The notes beneath the pieces were generated by a model. That model made no database searches. It was not told where the DNA came from and saw only the letters and a program-made list of their open reading frames with translations. Below, piece after piece: positions 45,736 to 54,940 of a DNA stretch of 64,000 nt. The DNA is taken from assembly GCF_900172325.1 (NCBI RefSeq), contig NZ_FWFR01000003.1, forward strand, positions 679,936-743,935. Reading direction: 5' to 3'. How positions within the stretch are numbered: position 1 is the first letter of the stretch; each line of letters begins with the position of its first letter. The translations under genes and the position numbers were made by a program. Source of the stretch: Oceanibacterium hippocampi (lineage in GTDB: Bacteria; Pseudomonadota; Alphaproteobacteria; Sneathiellales; Sneathiellaceae).

Positions 45736-46950
45736 ATGACTCGCGCGATCCTCCTCGTCATGGACTCCTTCGGCATCGGCGCCGCCCCGGACGCCGCCGA
45801 GTTCGGCGACGCGGGCGCCGATACCTACGGCCATATCGCGGCGGCGACAGCCAGCGGCAAGGCTGACGGCGAGGGCCGCAAGGGACCGCTTCGGCTTCCG
45901 AACCTGCATCGGCTCGGCCTTGACGGGGCGCATGCTCTGGCTGCCGGAAACGGCAGCGAGCACCTGCCACCGGTTACCATTGAAGGGCTTTACGGCGCCG
46001 CCGCCGAGCGGAGCCGCGGCAAGGACACACCGTCCGGCCATTGGGAGATGGCGGGCGTACCGGTCACCTTCGAATGGGGCTATTTCCCGCCCGAGGCCCC
46101 GTCCTTCCCGAAAGTGCTGACCGACGCGCTGATCGATCGGGCGAAGCTGCCCGGGCTGCTCGGCAATCGCCATGCCTCGGGCACGACGATCATCGAGGAA
46201 CTGGGCGACCTGCATGTCGCGACCGGCAAGCCGATCGTCTACACCTCCGCCGACAGCGTCTTCCAGATCGCCGCGCACGAGAGCCATTTCGGCCTCGAAC
46301 GGCTATACGACGTCTGCGCGATCGCCCGCCGGCTGGTCGACGACTACGACATCGGCCGGGTCATCGCGCGGCCCTTCACGGGCGAGAGCGGACATTACGT
46401 GCGAACCGCGAACCGCCGCGACCTGGCCGTGCCGCCGCCCGAACCGACCCTCCTCGACCGGCTGGAGGCAGCCGGGCGCGAAGTCGTCTCGATCGGCAAG
46501 ATCGGCGATATCTTCGCCCACAAGGGGACCGGACGGATCGTCAAGGCGGACGGCAACATGGCGCTCTTCGAGGCGACGCTGGCGGCCCTCGACAAGCTCG
46601 ACGACGGCGGCCTGCTGTTCACGAATTTCGTCGATTTCGACATGCTTTACGGCCACCGCCGCAACGTCGCGGGCTACGCCGCGGCGCTCGAGGCCTTCGA
46701 CCGGCGGCTGCCCGAACTGGAGGCCCGCCTCCGCCCCGGTGACCTCGTCGTGATCAGCGCCGACCATGGCTGCGACCCGACCACGTCAGGCAGCGACCAC
46801 ACCCGGGAGTTCGTACCGATCCTGGGTTTCGGCCCGGCGGTGACGGCAGGCCGGTCGGTCGGCCGGCGGGACAGTTTCGCCGATATCGGCCAGAGCCTCG
46901 CCGGCCATCTGGGGATCGCGCCGCTGGCACACGGGGAGAGCTTCCTGTGA
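45736..46950 (+). CDS. deoB: phosphopentomutase
   Basis: DeoB isomerises (deoxy)ribose-1-phosphate to the 5-phosphate, linking the phosphorylases to DeoC and to the pentose-phosphate pathway. The 404-residue alkaline-phosphatase-superfamily protein opens [15 protein letters not shown] with a metal Asp, has [13 protein letters not shown] with the phospho-acceptor Thr, and [13 protein letters not shown] and [11 protein letters not shown] with the other metal ligands. It overlaps add by four bases (GTGA). Confidence 0.96.
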   Translation: MTRAILLVMDSFGIGAAPDAAEFGDAGADTYGHIAAATASGKADGEGRKGPLRLPNLHRLGLDGAHALAAGNGSEHLPPVTIEGLYGAAAERSRGKDTPSGHWEMAGVPVTFEWGYFPPEAPSFPKVLTDALIDRAKLPGLLGNRHASGTTIIEELGDLHVATGKPIVYTSADSVFQIAAHESHFGLERLYDVCAIARRLVDDYDIGRVIARPFTGESGHYVRTANRRDLAVPPPEPTLLDRLEAAGREVVSIGKIGDIFAHKGTGRIVKADGNMALFEATLAALDKLDDGGLLFTNFVDFDMLYGHRRNVAGYAAALEAFDRRLPELEARLRPGDLVVISADHGCDPTTSGSDHTREFVPILGFGPAVTAGRSVGRRDSFADIGQSLAGHLGIAPLAHGESFL

Positions 46951-47939
46951 CCGCGTCGCTGCCCAAGGCGGAACTGCACCTGCATCTGGAGGGCAGCGTT
47001 CGCCCGGACCTGATCCGGGAACTCGCGGCCGGTCACGGCATCACGCTGGACCCGGCCCTGTTCACCGCCGATGGCGACTTTGCCTGGACCGATTTTGTCG
47101 ATTTCCTCAGGGTATACGACGCCACCAGCGTCGTCGTCCGGACCCGCGACGATTATCGCCGGATCGCCTACGACTACCTGGCGCGCTCCGCCACCGAAGG
47201 GGCGATCTATGTCGAGATGATCGTATCCTCGCACCACGCGGCGATGGCCGGGCTGCCCTATCCGGAGCAGCTCGACGGCATCGTCGAGGGGATCGAGTCG
47301 GCACGTGCGCAATTCGGCATCGAGGCGCGAATCCTCGCGACCTGCGTGCGACACGAGGGGCCGGAGGCGGCGATCCGCTCGGCCCGCGAGGCAGCCGCCC
47401 ATCCGCATCCGCTGGTGACCGGCTTCCACATGGGCGGCAACGAGAATCTCTACCACCCGCGCGATTTTGCCCCGGCCTACCGGATCGCGGCGGAGGCCGG
47501 CCTGCGGCTGTCGGCCCATGCTGGCGAGGCGGCGGGGGCGGAAAGCGTGCGCGCAGCACTCGACCACCTGCCGATCGAGCGGGTCGGCCACGGTGTCCGC
47601 GCGGTCGAGGATGCCACCCTTCTGGCCGAACTGGCCTCGCGCGGCCTGCCGCTCGAGGTCTGCCCGAACAGCAACATCGCGACCCGGGTCTACCCGAGTC
47701 TTGCCGCGCATCCCCTGCCGGCGCTCAGGCAGGCCGGCTGCCGGGTGACCCTGAATTCCGACGATCCGCCCTATTTCGGAACCTCGATCGGCCACGAATA
47801 CGCGACGGCCGCAGAGGCCTTCGGACTGGACGACCGGGCCCTGGTCGCGATCACCCGGACCGCGATCGATGCCGCCTTCTGCGACGAGGATACCCGGGCG
47901 GCGCTGCATCGCCGGATCGACGGCTGGCCGACGCTCTGA
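46947..47939 (+). CDS. add: adenosine deaminase
   Basis: Add turns (deoxy)adenosine into (deoxy)inosine, the form purine nucleoside phosphorylase can use. The 330-residue TIM-barrel protein has the metal motif LHLHLEGS at the start, the GFHMGGNE region, HAGEAAGAE with the catalytic Glu, RVGHGVRA, and NSDDPPYFG with the last metal Asp. The GTG start lies inside the deoB stop, and GGGGAG precedes it. It is the final gene of the nucleoside run; no clear terminator follows in the 25 bases before the convergent skp-like gene. Confidence 0.93.
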   Translation: MTASLPKAELHLHLEGSVRPDLIRELAAGHGITLDPALFTADGDFAWTDFVDFLRVYDATSVVVRTRDDYRRIAYDYLARSATEGAIYVEMIVSSHHAAMAGLPYPEQLDGIVEGIESARAQFGIEARILATCVRHEGPEAAIRSAREAAAHPHPLVTGFHMGGNENLYHPRDFAPAYRIAAEAGLRLSAHAGEAAGAESVRAALDHLPIERVGHGVRAVEDATLLAELASRGLPLEVCPNSNIATRVYPSLAAHPLPALRQAGCRVTLNSDDPPYFGTSIGHEYATAAEAFGLDDRALVAITRTAIDAAFCDEDTRAALHRRIDGWPTL

Positions 47940-47964
47940 AGCACGGCGCGGCCGCTCCGGCCCG

Positions 47965-48570
47965 TCAGTTGGTCTTTTCGGGCACCGCGTCGAAGTTGAT
48001 ATCGACCTTCGGCAGCACCTCGTTCAGCTTCTCGATGACGAGATCGGTGAGGTTCAGTTCCTCGACGAACAGCATCAGCGCCGCCCGGTCGATGGCGATG
48101 TTAGCACCCTGCTTGTGGCTCACGTCGGCGACGACCTTGGTGATGACCGGCATCATCTTCTGACGGACCTGAATATCCGCCTGGTTCAGCGTCATTGTCC
48201 GCCCCTGCGCCTCCTTCTGGAGCGTCTCGGCCTTGGTGCGGAACTCCCGAACCCGCTGCTGCCAGACATCGGGGGCCAGGATCGCCTTCTGGCGATCGAG
48301 CTGTTCCTTCTCGGTCTTGAGCGCTTCACGCTGGGCGTCGAACTCCTTTTGGAAGACCTCCTGCTGGGCGCGAATCTGCTCACGCGCGCTCTTGCCGGCC
48401 TCCGATTCGCGCAGCACGCGCTCGGTATCGACGATCGCGACCGTCGCCTTCGGCAGGTTCTTCGCCGGCGCGGTCGCCGTCGCGGCGATCAGCATGACGG
48501 TCGCCAGCATCGCGGCGCCGGCGACGCGGCGCGCGGCCGCAAGGATTCGTTCGGCTAGATGGTGTGACAT
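47965..48570 (-). CDS. OmpH/Skp-family periplasmic protein
   Basis: Skp-type chaperones hold unfolded outer-membrane proteins in the periplasm. The 201-residue protein has a signal sequence (to about residue 37) with an unusually long basic N-region, then VAIVDTERVLRESEAGKSA, the start of the family, followed by a long charged coiled coil (QQEVFQKEFDAQREALKTEK region) and a C-terminal closing strand. The ATG at 48570 was chosen: GGGGAG lies just before it, while a GTG four codons upstream would sit on that site. It is not beside bamA or lpxD, the usual skp context. Confidence 0.8.
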   Translation of the reverse strand: MSHHLAERILAAARRVAGAAMLATVMLIAATATAPAKNLPKATVAIVDTERVLRESEAGKSAREQIRAQQEVFQKEFDAQREALKTEKEQLDRQKAILAPDVWQQRVREFRTKAETLQKEAQGRTMTLNQADIQVRQKMMPVITKVVADVSHKQGANIAIDRAALMLFVEELNLTDLVIEKLNEVLPKVDINFDAVPEKTN

Positions 48571-48625
48571 GAATCTCCCCACATACCTGTCGGTCTGGGT
48601 ACTGCTCAGTTGATGATCAGGCTGG

Positions 48626-49546
48626 TCACAGGACTAATACACGATAGCCGGCGCGCGGGAAATGGACCGCGACGTCGCCGATACGCGGATCGGAACGGCG
48701 GATGACGATGCGGTCACTGCCGGAGGCGGCCAGAACGCCCTCGACCGGGACCCGCCCGGTATCGTCCGGCGACACCGATACCCGGGCACCGGGCTTCAGG
48801 CAGCGCGGATCGCCCGCATCGGTCGACTCGCTCGCCACCGGTTCGGAATCGCGCGCGATCTCCAGCGCATCCCCGCTGGAGATCACGGACATGTCACCGT
48901 GACCGATCGCAGCGACCCGCCCCGACCAGTCGGCGATCCGCTTGAAGTCGTCGAGGAAACCCCGGACGTCCTCGGCGGCGCGCTGCAGGAACCATACGTT
49001 GAAATAGACATTCAGGTCCGCAAGGCCCGGCGTATCACCGAGCAGGAACTTTCGGCCGTCGGCAAGACCCGTCTCGACCCATTCGAGGGCGGCACGCACC
49101 TGGTCCTGGGCGTTCGGCACGGCCGCCTTCATCCGTTCGATATCGAACGGCGCGCCGCGGAACTCGGCCCGGTCCTTCAGGAAGGCTTCCGGCATCTGCT
49201 CGCCGATCGAGCCGAACACCAGCGCGCCGACATCGCGGAACAGGGTCTTGTCGGTCCAGAAACTGAGCCCGAGAGAGACCGCCTCGCTGCCATGCGGATA
49301 CAGCGTCGGTGCCGGATGACGCCGCTCCAGTTCGCGGGCGATCAGCACCGTGTCGCAATAGATGTCGGCGCCGATCTGCATCACCGGGGTTTTACGGTAA
49401 CCGCCGGTGAGCGGCATCAGGTCCGGCTTCGGCATCACCATCGGGATCTTGACCGACTTCCAGGCGAGGCCTTTCAGGCCGAAGATCAGGCGGATTTTCT
49501 CGGCGAAGGGTGAAGCCGGGTAGTGGTGAAGAATGATGTCGCTCAT
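48626..49546 (-). CDS. glutathione S-transferase family protein with C-terminal extension
   Basis: Residues 1-80 form a thioredoxin-like GST N-domain (HHYPASPFAEKIRLIFGLKG, then GYRKTPVMQIG), and 90-220 an all-helical GST C-domain with LGDTPGLADLNVYFNVW. A further 85 residues, rich in beta strands and short loops, follow (VSVSPDDTGRVPVEGVLA); most GSTs lack this and are about 210 residues long. GGGGAG precedes the ATG. Substrate is unknown. It is 44 bases downstream of the nitroreductase gene, so joint roles in detoxification are possible. Confidence 0.85.
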   Translation of the reverse strand: MSDIILHHYPASPFAEKIRLIFGLKGLAWKSVKIPMVMPKPDLMPLTGGYRKTPVMQIGADIYCDTVLIARELERRHPAPTLYPHGSEAVSLGLSFWTDKTLFRDVGALVFGSIGEQMPEAFLKDRAEFRGAPFDIERMKAAVPNAQDQVRAALEWVETGLADGRKFLLGDTPGLADLNVYFNVWFLQRAAEDVRGFLDDFKRIADWSGRVAAIGHGDMSVISSGDALEIARDSEPVASESTDAGDPRCLKPGARVSVSPDDTGRVPVEGVLAASGSDRIVIRRSDPRIGDVAVHFPRAGYRVLVL

Positions 49547-49590
49547 GGCGCTCTGCTCCCCTGTTATCGTTATTGTCGCGACCCGCCGCG

Positions 49591-50151
49591 TCAGGCGCCG
49601 GTCCAGTATTCCACGAATTCAGCCGGATCCGGCCGTTCGGGCGCGGCCTCGCCCTTCGGCGTGCCGAGATAGAGATAGCCGACGATCGCCTCGGCGCCGT
49701 TGACCGAGAGCGCGCGCCGTACCGTCTCGTCGTAGGCGGGCGCGCCGGTCCGCCACATCGCGCCCCAGCCGAGTGCATGGGCAGCGAGAAGCATGTTCTG
49801 CGCGGCCGCGCCGGCCGAGAGCACCTGTTCGACGGCAGGGATCTTCCCGTTCTCCTGAACCTTCGCGATTACCGCGATCACGACCGGGGCACGAAGCGGC
49901 TTGCCGCGCGCCTTCTCCACCGCGGCCGGCAGCGCGTCCGGATCCCGCGCTGCGTGGGCCTCGGCAAAGATATCGCCCAGGCGCACCAGTCCCTCGCCGC
50001 GAAACACCAGGAACCGCCAGGGACGAAGCCGGCCATGGTCCGGCGCGGTCATGGCCGCGCCGAGGATGGTCGAAAGCGCGTCGTCGTCCGGACCTGGTTC
50101 GGTCAGGCGCGAATGCGAGGCGCGGGTCATCAGGGCCGTGATGGCATCCAT
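49591..50151 (-). CDS. nitroreductase-family protein (YdjA-like)
   Basis: This 186-residue flavoprotein is the compact YdjA type. It has the N-terminal SHSRLTEPGPDDD segment and APDHGRLRPWRFLVFRGEG (FMN-binding region). AGAAAQNMLLAAHALGWGAMWRTG is the dimer-interface helix and substrate region, and GYLYLGTP lies near the C-terminus. Members reduce nitro compounds or quinones with NAD(P)H and bind FMN as dimers. GGAG precedes the ATG. Physiological substrate is not evident. Confidence 0.88.
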   Translation of the reverse strand: MDAITALMTRASHSRLTEPGPDDDALSTILGAAMTAPDHGRLRPWRFLVFRGEGLVRLGDIFAEAHAARDPDALPAAVEKARGKPLRAPVVIAVIAKVQENGKIPAVEQVLSAGAAAQNMLLAAHALGWGAMWRTGAPAYDETVRRALSVNGAEAIVGYLYLGTPKGEAAPERPDPAEFVEYWTGA

Positions 50152-50262
50152 GTCTAGCTCCGGGGGATCGATCGGTTACTGCGAATGACTCCTAGATGGG
50201 CAATCCTGCCGTCGTCGGCAATCGAAAACCCGCCCGGCCGAATGGATAATCCCTTTTTCATT

Positions 50263-50634
50263 TCAACGCACGACGGCAACGACGAAGGTTCGCGACTCGC
50301 CGTCCGATTCCCGGATTGAAAGATACTCGCCGACCGCAAAACGATGACTGTCGAGCTTGAACAGCGGCTCGTCATCCTCCGGTTCGGTACCGTCGTAGTG
50401 GAAGGCCCAGACCCCGGTCGGCCCGCCCGACTTGTGCACCAGGTGGCCGATCTCGTCGCCCTCATGGCCCCAGAAGCGCCGGACCGTGCAGGTCTCGCGG
50501 TGGTCGCGCCAGCGACCGGCGTCGAGATGGCCTTCCGACGTGAGCGGCGCATAGAGCTCGTAGCCATGCTCCGCGCTGCCTTCCGGGTACTCCTTGCAGC
50601 GGGCGAGCTCCAGACGGATATGCTTCAGGGCCAT
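50263..50634 (-). CDS. conserved-looking hypothetical protein
   Basis: I do not recognise this 123-residue cytoplasmic protein by name. It has no signal peptide or membrane span, is mixed alpha/beta with many charged and aromatic residues, and carries ARCKEYPEGSAEHGYEL, WRDHRETCTVRRFW and FKLDSHRFAVGEYLSIRE. AAGGAG precedes the ATG at a good distance, and codon use matches the neighbours, so it is likely real. It is separated by about 110 bases from the nitroreductase gene downstream. Confidence 0.65.
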   Translation of the reverse strand: MALKHIRLELARCKEYPEGSAEHGYELYAPLTSEGHLDAGRWRDHRETCTVRRFWGHEGDEIGHLVHKSGGPTGVWAFHYDGTEPEDDEPLFKLDSHRFAVGEYLSIRESDGESRTFVVAVVR

Positions 50635-50730
50635 CGATCCTACTCCTTCGGTTCAGACATGCCGCGCCTGCCGGTCACGACATCATCCCGACAGCCAAGC
50701 GTGCCGGTCGGCCGGCGGCATTGACATCGA

Positions 50731-51366
50731 TCAACCCGCCGCGGCCCGCGCTTTTCCGGCAATACCGGCCCAGTCGCCGGCATCGACCAGAGCGTCGGGG
50801 GCAATCCAGGAGCCGCCGACACAGACAACGTTGGCAAGCGCCAGGTAATCCCGGAAATTCTCGCCGTTGAGCCCGCCGGTCGGACAGAAGCGCAGGTCAG
50901 GGAACGGCCCGGCCAGCGCCTTCAGCATCGGAATGCCGCCGGCCGCCGTGGCCGGATAGAATTTCAGGTACCGCAGACCGTGGCGAAGCGCCGCCATCGC
51001 CTCGCCCGCCGTCGCGATGCCGGGCAGAAAGGGCAAGCCGGCGCCTTCCGCAGCATCCGCCAGGTCGGCGGCGAATCCGGGGCTGACCGCGAAGCGCGCA
51101 CCGGCATCGCGGGCGGCCCGGAAATCCGATGGCCGGGTCACCGTGCCGACACCGACGACCGCGCCCTCGACAGACGCCATCCGTTCGATCGCGCCAAGGG
51201 CCGCGTCACTGCGCAGGGTGACCTCGATCACCGGGAGACCGCCGTCGACAAGGGCACGGGCGAGCGGCGCCGCGTCCGCCTCCCGCGCGACCTTCAGCAC
51301 CGGGATCACCGGCGCCAGCGCCAGGATCCCGGCCAGCCGTTCCGTGTCGTCACCAATCCCGTTCAT
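50731..51366 (-). CDS. eda: 2-dehydro-3-deoxy-phosphogluconate (KDPG) aldolase
   Basis: Eda cleaves KDPG to pyruvate and glyceraldehyde-3-phosphate, the last step of the Entner-Doudoroff pathway. The 211-residue class I aldolase has PVIEVTLR with the catalytic Glu near 48, VGVGTV, the Schiff-base Lys135 in LKFYPA, and FCPTGGLN. Its ATG overlaps the glk stop by four bases. It is the last gene of zwf-pgl-edd-glk-eda. Confidence 0.95.
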   Translation of the reverse strand: MNGIGDDTERLAGILALAPVIPVLKVAREADAAPLARALVDGGLPVIEVTLRSDAALGAIERMASVEGAVVGVGTVTRPSDFRAARDAGARFAVSPGFAADLADAAEGAGLPFLPGIATAGEAMAALRHGLRYLKFYPATAAGGIPMLKALAGPFPDLRFCPTGGLNGENFRDYLALANVVCVGGSWIAPDALVDAGDWAGIAGKARAAAG

Positions 51367-52355
51367 GCCGCCTGCCGCTCCCGCTCCTGTCGTGCCAGAT
51401 GGACCGCCGCGCCGCGCAGCCCCATGTGGTCTGCCGTCACCAGATAGGTGGGCACCGCCGCCATCATCGTGCTCAGCCGCCCCTTGCCTTCGAAACGGCG
51501 ACGAAAGTCGCTGGCGACGAATGTCGACCCGAGCTGCGGGGCGATGCCGCCTGAAACATAGACTCCGCCGAAGGCGCCGAGCGTCAGCGCCAGGTCACCC
51601 GCCACCGATCCCAGGAAGGCACAGAACAGTGCCGTCGCCTCGCCCGCCAGCGGATCGCTCTCGCGGCGCGCCGGTGAGGTGATGGTCGCCGCGTCCGGAC
51701 AGGGCCCGTCGATCCCGTCGAGCCGCGCCAGACAGGCATAAAGCCGCTCGATTCCGGGCCCCGACACAAGAAGCTCCGCCGAGACCCTCCCGAACTCGTC
51801 GATCAGCAACTGGTGGACGGCGGCCTCGCGCGGGCTCTCCGGGCTAAAGCCGACATGGCCGCCTTCGCTCCTGAGCGCGATCCATTCGCCGTGACAGGGT
51901 ACCAGACCGGAGACGCCGAGTCCGGTGCCGGCGCCGATGACGCCGATCGGTGCGCCGTCCTCCGGTGCCCCGCCGCCGATCGGGATTCGCTCGCCGGTAT
52001 CGAGACCGGTGACCGCGAGTGCCTGGGCGGAGAAGTCGTTCAACAGGTGAAGCGCGTCGAGCCCGAGCCGCTCGCGCGTTTCCGCGGCCGAGAATTCCCA
52101 GCCGCTGTTGGTCATCGTCACCCGGTCGCCGCGATCCGGGCTCGCGATCGACAGGCTGGCGACCCGCGGCCGGCCCGATTGCGTCGCAAGATAGGCCTCC
52201 GCCGCCGCCGCCGGATCCGCATAGTCGGCGCAGGCGAGGTTGCGCGGGTCCCTTATGCTGCCGTCCGCCTCGCGCCGCGCGAAGCGCGCGTTCGTGCCGC
52301 CCAGATCGCCGAGCAGCGCCCAGTTGTCAGCGGTCGCACCGCCCGCAGCCGTCAT
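51363..52355 (-). CDS. glk: glucokinase
   Basis: Glk phosphorylates glucose with ATP. The 330-residue protein has the phosphate-1 loop [13 protein letters not shown], the region [12 protein letters not shown] with the catalytic Asp, [15 protein letters not shown], and [18 protein letters not shown]. The length and motifs match the bacterial hexokinase-type Glk family, not the ROK kinases. It overlaps edd and eda by ATGA at both ends. In this operon, glucose enters as glucose-6-phosphate and is oxidised by Zwf. No phosphoglucose isomerase is adjacent. Confidence 0.93.
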   Translation of the reverse strand: MTAAGGATADNWALLGDLGGTNARFARREADGSIRDPRNLACADYADPAAAAEAYLATQSGRPRVASLSIASPDRGDRVTMTNSGWEFSAAETRERLGLDALHLLNDFSAQALAVTGLDTGERIPIGGGAPEDGAPIGVIGAGTGLGVSGLVPCHGEWIALRSEGGHVGFSPESPREAAVHQLLIDEFGRVSAELLVSGPGIERLYACLARLDGIDGPCPDAATITSPARRESDPLAGEATALFCAFLGSVAGDLALTLGAFGGVYVSGGIAPQLGSTFVASDFRRRFEGKGRLSTMMAAVPTYLVTADHMGLRGAAVHLARQERERQAA

Positions 52356-54169
52356 GCCGCCCAGCCGAAGCTCGCCGCGCCCTCGTCGGCCGGCGAGACG
52401 ATGCTGCGCATTCCAGCGAAGAGTTCACGCCCGTAGCCGCTCGCCGAGCGGGACGGGTCATGGCCGACCAGCGGCCGGGCCTGCCATTCTTCGGCCGGGA
52501 CCAGCGCTTCCAGGCGCCCGTTGTCGGCGTCGTAGCGGACGATATCGCCGTCGCGGAGACGGGCGAGGCCGCCGCCGGCACCGGCCTCGGGCGTCACATG
52601 AATCGCCGAGGGTACCTTGCCGGAAGCGCCCGACATCCGCCCGTCGGTGATCAGCGCGACGCGGTAGCCCAGATCCTGCAGCACGCCGAGCGGCGGCGTC
52701 AGCTTGTGCAGTTCCGGCATGCCGTTGACGCGCGGCCCCTGGAAGCGGACGACGGCGACGTGATCGCGATGCAGTTCGCCGCGCTTGAAGGCCGCGACCA
52801 TCGCGTCCTGATCGTCGAAGATCACCGCCGGCGCCTCGACCAGCCTGTGCTCCGGCGCGACGGCCGAGGTCTTGGTAACGGCACGGCCGAGATTGCCCTG
52901 CATGAGCTTGATCCCGCCGTCCGGCGCGAAGGGATCCTCGAAGGTGCGGAGAATGGACGGGTCACGACTCGTTGCCGGACCCTGGCGCCAGGTCAGCAGG
53001 CCATCCTCGAGCACCGCCTCGCAGGTATAGGGCGCGAGGCCCGGACCGGCGACGGTCATCACGTCGTCATGGACGAAGCCGCCGCGCCGCAGCTCGGCGG
53101 TCAGCCAAGCGAGCCCGCCGGCCGCATGGAACTGGTTCACGTCGGCGCTGCCGTTCGGATAGACCCGGGCGAGCAGCGGCACGACCGCCGACAGCGCGTC
53201 GATATCCTCCCAGGTCAGCACGATGCCAGCGGCCCGGGCGATCGCCACGAGGTGCATGGTGTGATTGGTCGACCCGCCGGTCGCCAGCAGGCCGGCGACG
53301 CCGTTCACCACCGCGCGCTCGTCGACGATGCGACCGATCGGACGATAGTCGCCGGAATGCGCGGTCAGCGAGATGACCTGGCGGGCAGCGGCGCGCGTCA
53401 GGGCATCGCGCAGCGGCGTGCCCGGATTGACGAAGGACGAACCGGGAAGCTGCAGGCCCATCAGCTCCATCAGCATCTGGTTGCTGTTGGCGGTCCCGTA
53501 GAAGGTGCAGGTGCCCGGGCTGTGATAGGATGCCATCTCGGCGGCGAGCAGGCCGTCGCGGCCGATCTCGCCGGTCGCATGCTGCTCGCGCGCCCGCGCC
53601 TTCTCCTTGTTGGAGAGGCCGGACGGCATCGGTCCGGCCGGCACGAACAGGGTCGGCAGATGGCCGAAGGTGAGCGCGCCGATCAGCAGGCCCGGCACGA
53701 TCTTGTCGCAGATCCCGAGGCAGAGGGCGCCGTCGAACATGTTGTGCGAGAGCGCCACCGCGGTCGCCTGGGCGATCACGTCACGGCTGAACAGCGAGAG
53801 CTCCATGCCGACCTGGCCCTGGGTCACGCCGTCGCACATTGCCGGCACGCCGCCGGCAAACTGCATCTCGGCCCCGACCTCGCGCACGGCGGCGCGGATC
53901 AGCGGCGGAAAGGCGAGATAGGGCTGGTGTGCCGAGAGCATCTCGTTATAGGCCGAGACGATACCGATATTCGCCGCCGGTTCCTTCGCCAGCCGGTTCT
54001 TGCCGGTCTGGTCGGAGGCGGCGCAGCCATGGGCGAGATTGCCGCAGGACAACCGCTCGCGCTGCGGCCCGTCACGGTGGCTGCGCTCCAGCCGTTCCAG
54101 ATAGGCGCCGCGCCGGTCGGCGCTGCGGGCGATGATGCGGTCGGTCACGTCGCGAACTACGTCATGCAT
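52352..54169 (-). CDS. edd: phosphogluconate dehydratase
   Basis: Edd dehydrates 6-phosphogluconate to KDPG. The 605-residue IlvD/Edd-family protein has the cluster-ligand regions [24 protein letters not shown] and [30 protein letters not shown] and the C-terminal [20 protein letters not shown] segment (shortened here) also fit the family. The iron-sulfur cysteines appear intact, so it should be oxygen-sensitive like its relatives. It overlaps glk by four bases and follows pgl by 27. Confidence 0.95.
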   Translation of the reverse strand: MHDVVRDVTDRIIARSADRRGAYLERLERSHRDGPQRERLSCGNLAHGCAASDQTGKNRLAKEPAANIGIVSAYNEMLSAHQPYLAFPPLIRAAVREVGAEMQFAGGVPAMCDGVTQGQVGMELSLFSRDVIAQATAVALSHNMFDGALCLGICDKIVPGLLIGALTFGHLPTLFVPAGPMPSGLSNKEKARAREQHATGEIGRDGLLAAEMASYHSPGTCTFYGTANSNQMLMELMGLQLPGSSFVNPGTPLRDALTRAAARQVISLTAHSGDYRPIGRIVDERAVVNGVAGLLATGGSTNHTMHLVAIARAAGIVLTWEDIDALSAVVPLLARVYPNGSADVNQFHAAGGLAWLTAELRRGGFVHDDVMTVAGPGLAPYTCEAVLEDGLLTWRQGPATSRDPSILRTFEDPFAPDGGIKLMQGNLGRAVTKTSAVAPEHRLVEAPAVIFDDQDAMVAAFKRGELHRDHVAVVRFQGPRVNGMPELHKLTPPLGVLQDLGYRVALITDGRMSGASGKVPSAIHVTPEAGAGGGLARLRDGDIVRYDADNGRLEALVPAEEWQARPLVGHDPSRSASGYGRELFAGMRSIVSPADEGAASFGWAA

Positions 54170-54196
54170 TGCGGAGCCTCTTGTCGTTCCGGTCGG

Positions 54197-54940
54197 TCAC
54201 GGCGCCCAATAGACGTCAAGCGGTCGGGTCCGCTGTCGGAAAAGCGCCCGTGCAGGCAGCCCGTCGACCGCGCCCGAGGTCCGCGCCGCTTCCATGATGC
54301 GCCACTTCTCCTCACCCTGGATATGGAGAACGAACCGCCGGCAGTCGAGGAGCGATCGCAGGGTCTGGCTGATCCGGGGCTCGCGGCCGGCCAGCCCCGG
54401 CACGGCAACGAGGCGGTTCGGGGCATCCAGTGCAAGCGCCGCCTCCAGTCCCTCCATCGCCGGGAACAACGAGGCGAAATGGCCGTCCGTGCCCATGCCG
54501 AGGACGACCGCCGCGGCCGGCCACGACAAGTCGCCGAGCGCCGCCTCGGCGGCCGCGAGGCCGGCCTCCGGATCGGCGTCGTTCCGTTCCAGCGGCACCA
54601 GGCGCGCGGCGGCGGCACGCTCGACCAGCAGGGTCCGGCGCACCATGGCGGCATTGCTCGCGGGGTCGGAAGCAGGCACGCGCCGTTCATCGGCAAGGGT
54701 CACGTCGACGCGGCTCCAGTCGAGGTCGGCGCTGGCGAGCAGGCCAAGCATCTCGCGCGGCGTCGAGCCGCCGGAGACCACCAGCGTCGCCCGTTCGGCC
54801 TCGGCAAGGCGGGCACGGATCGCCCCGGCCAGATCGGCGGCCAACCCCCAGTCGAGGCTCATCCGGTCCTCGAAACGATGCTCGATCGGCACCGGTCCTG
54901 CCGCGCTCTCAGCCTTCATCTTCATGCCAGGTTCGCGCAT
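54197..54940 (-). CDS. pgl: 6-phosphogluconolactonase
   Basis: Pgl hydrolyses the lactone made by Zwf. The 247-residue protein is of the DevB type, with TLVVSGGSTPREML, LADERRVPASDPASN, and the PAAAVVLGMGTDGHFASLFP segment, which hold the sugar-phosphate site. The start is uncertain: ATGs at 54940, 54925 and 54919 are all possible, each inside the end of zwf, and none has a strong ribosome-binding site, so coupling to zwf termination is likely. The longest form is given. Confidence 0.9.
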   Translation of the reverse strand: MREPGMKMKAESAAGPVPIEHRFEDRMSLDWGLAADLAGAIRARLAEAERATLVVSGGSTPREMLGLLASADLDWSRVDVTLADERRVPASDPASNAAMVRRTLLVERAAAARLVPLERNDADPEAGLAAAEAALGDLSWPAAAVVLGMGTDGHFASLFPAMEGLEAALALDAPNRLVAVPGLAGREPRISQTLRSLLDCRRFVLHIQGEEKWRIMEAARTSGAVDGLPARALFRQRTRPLDVYWAP

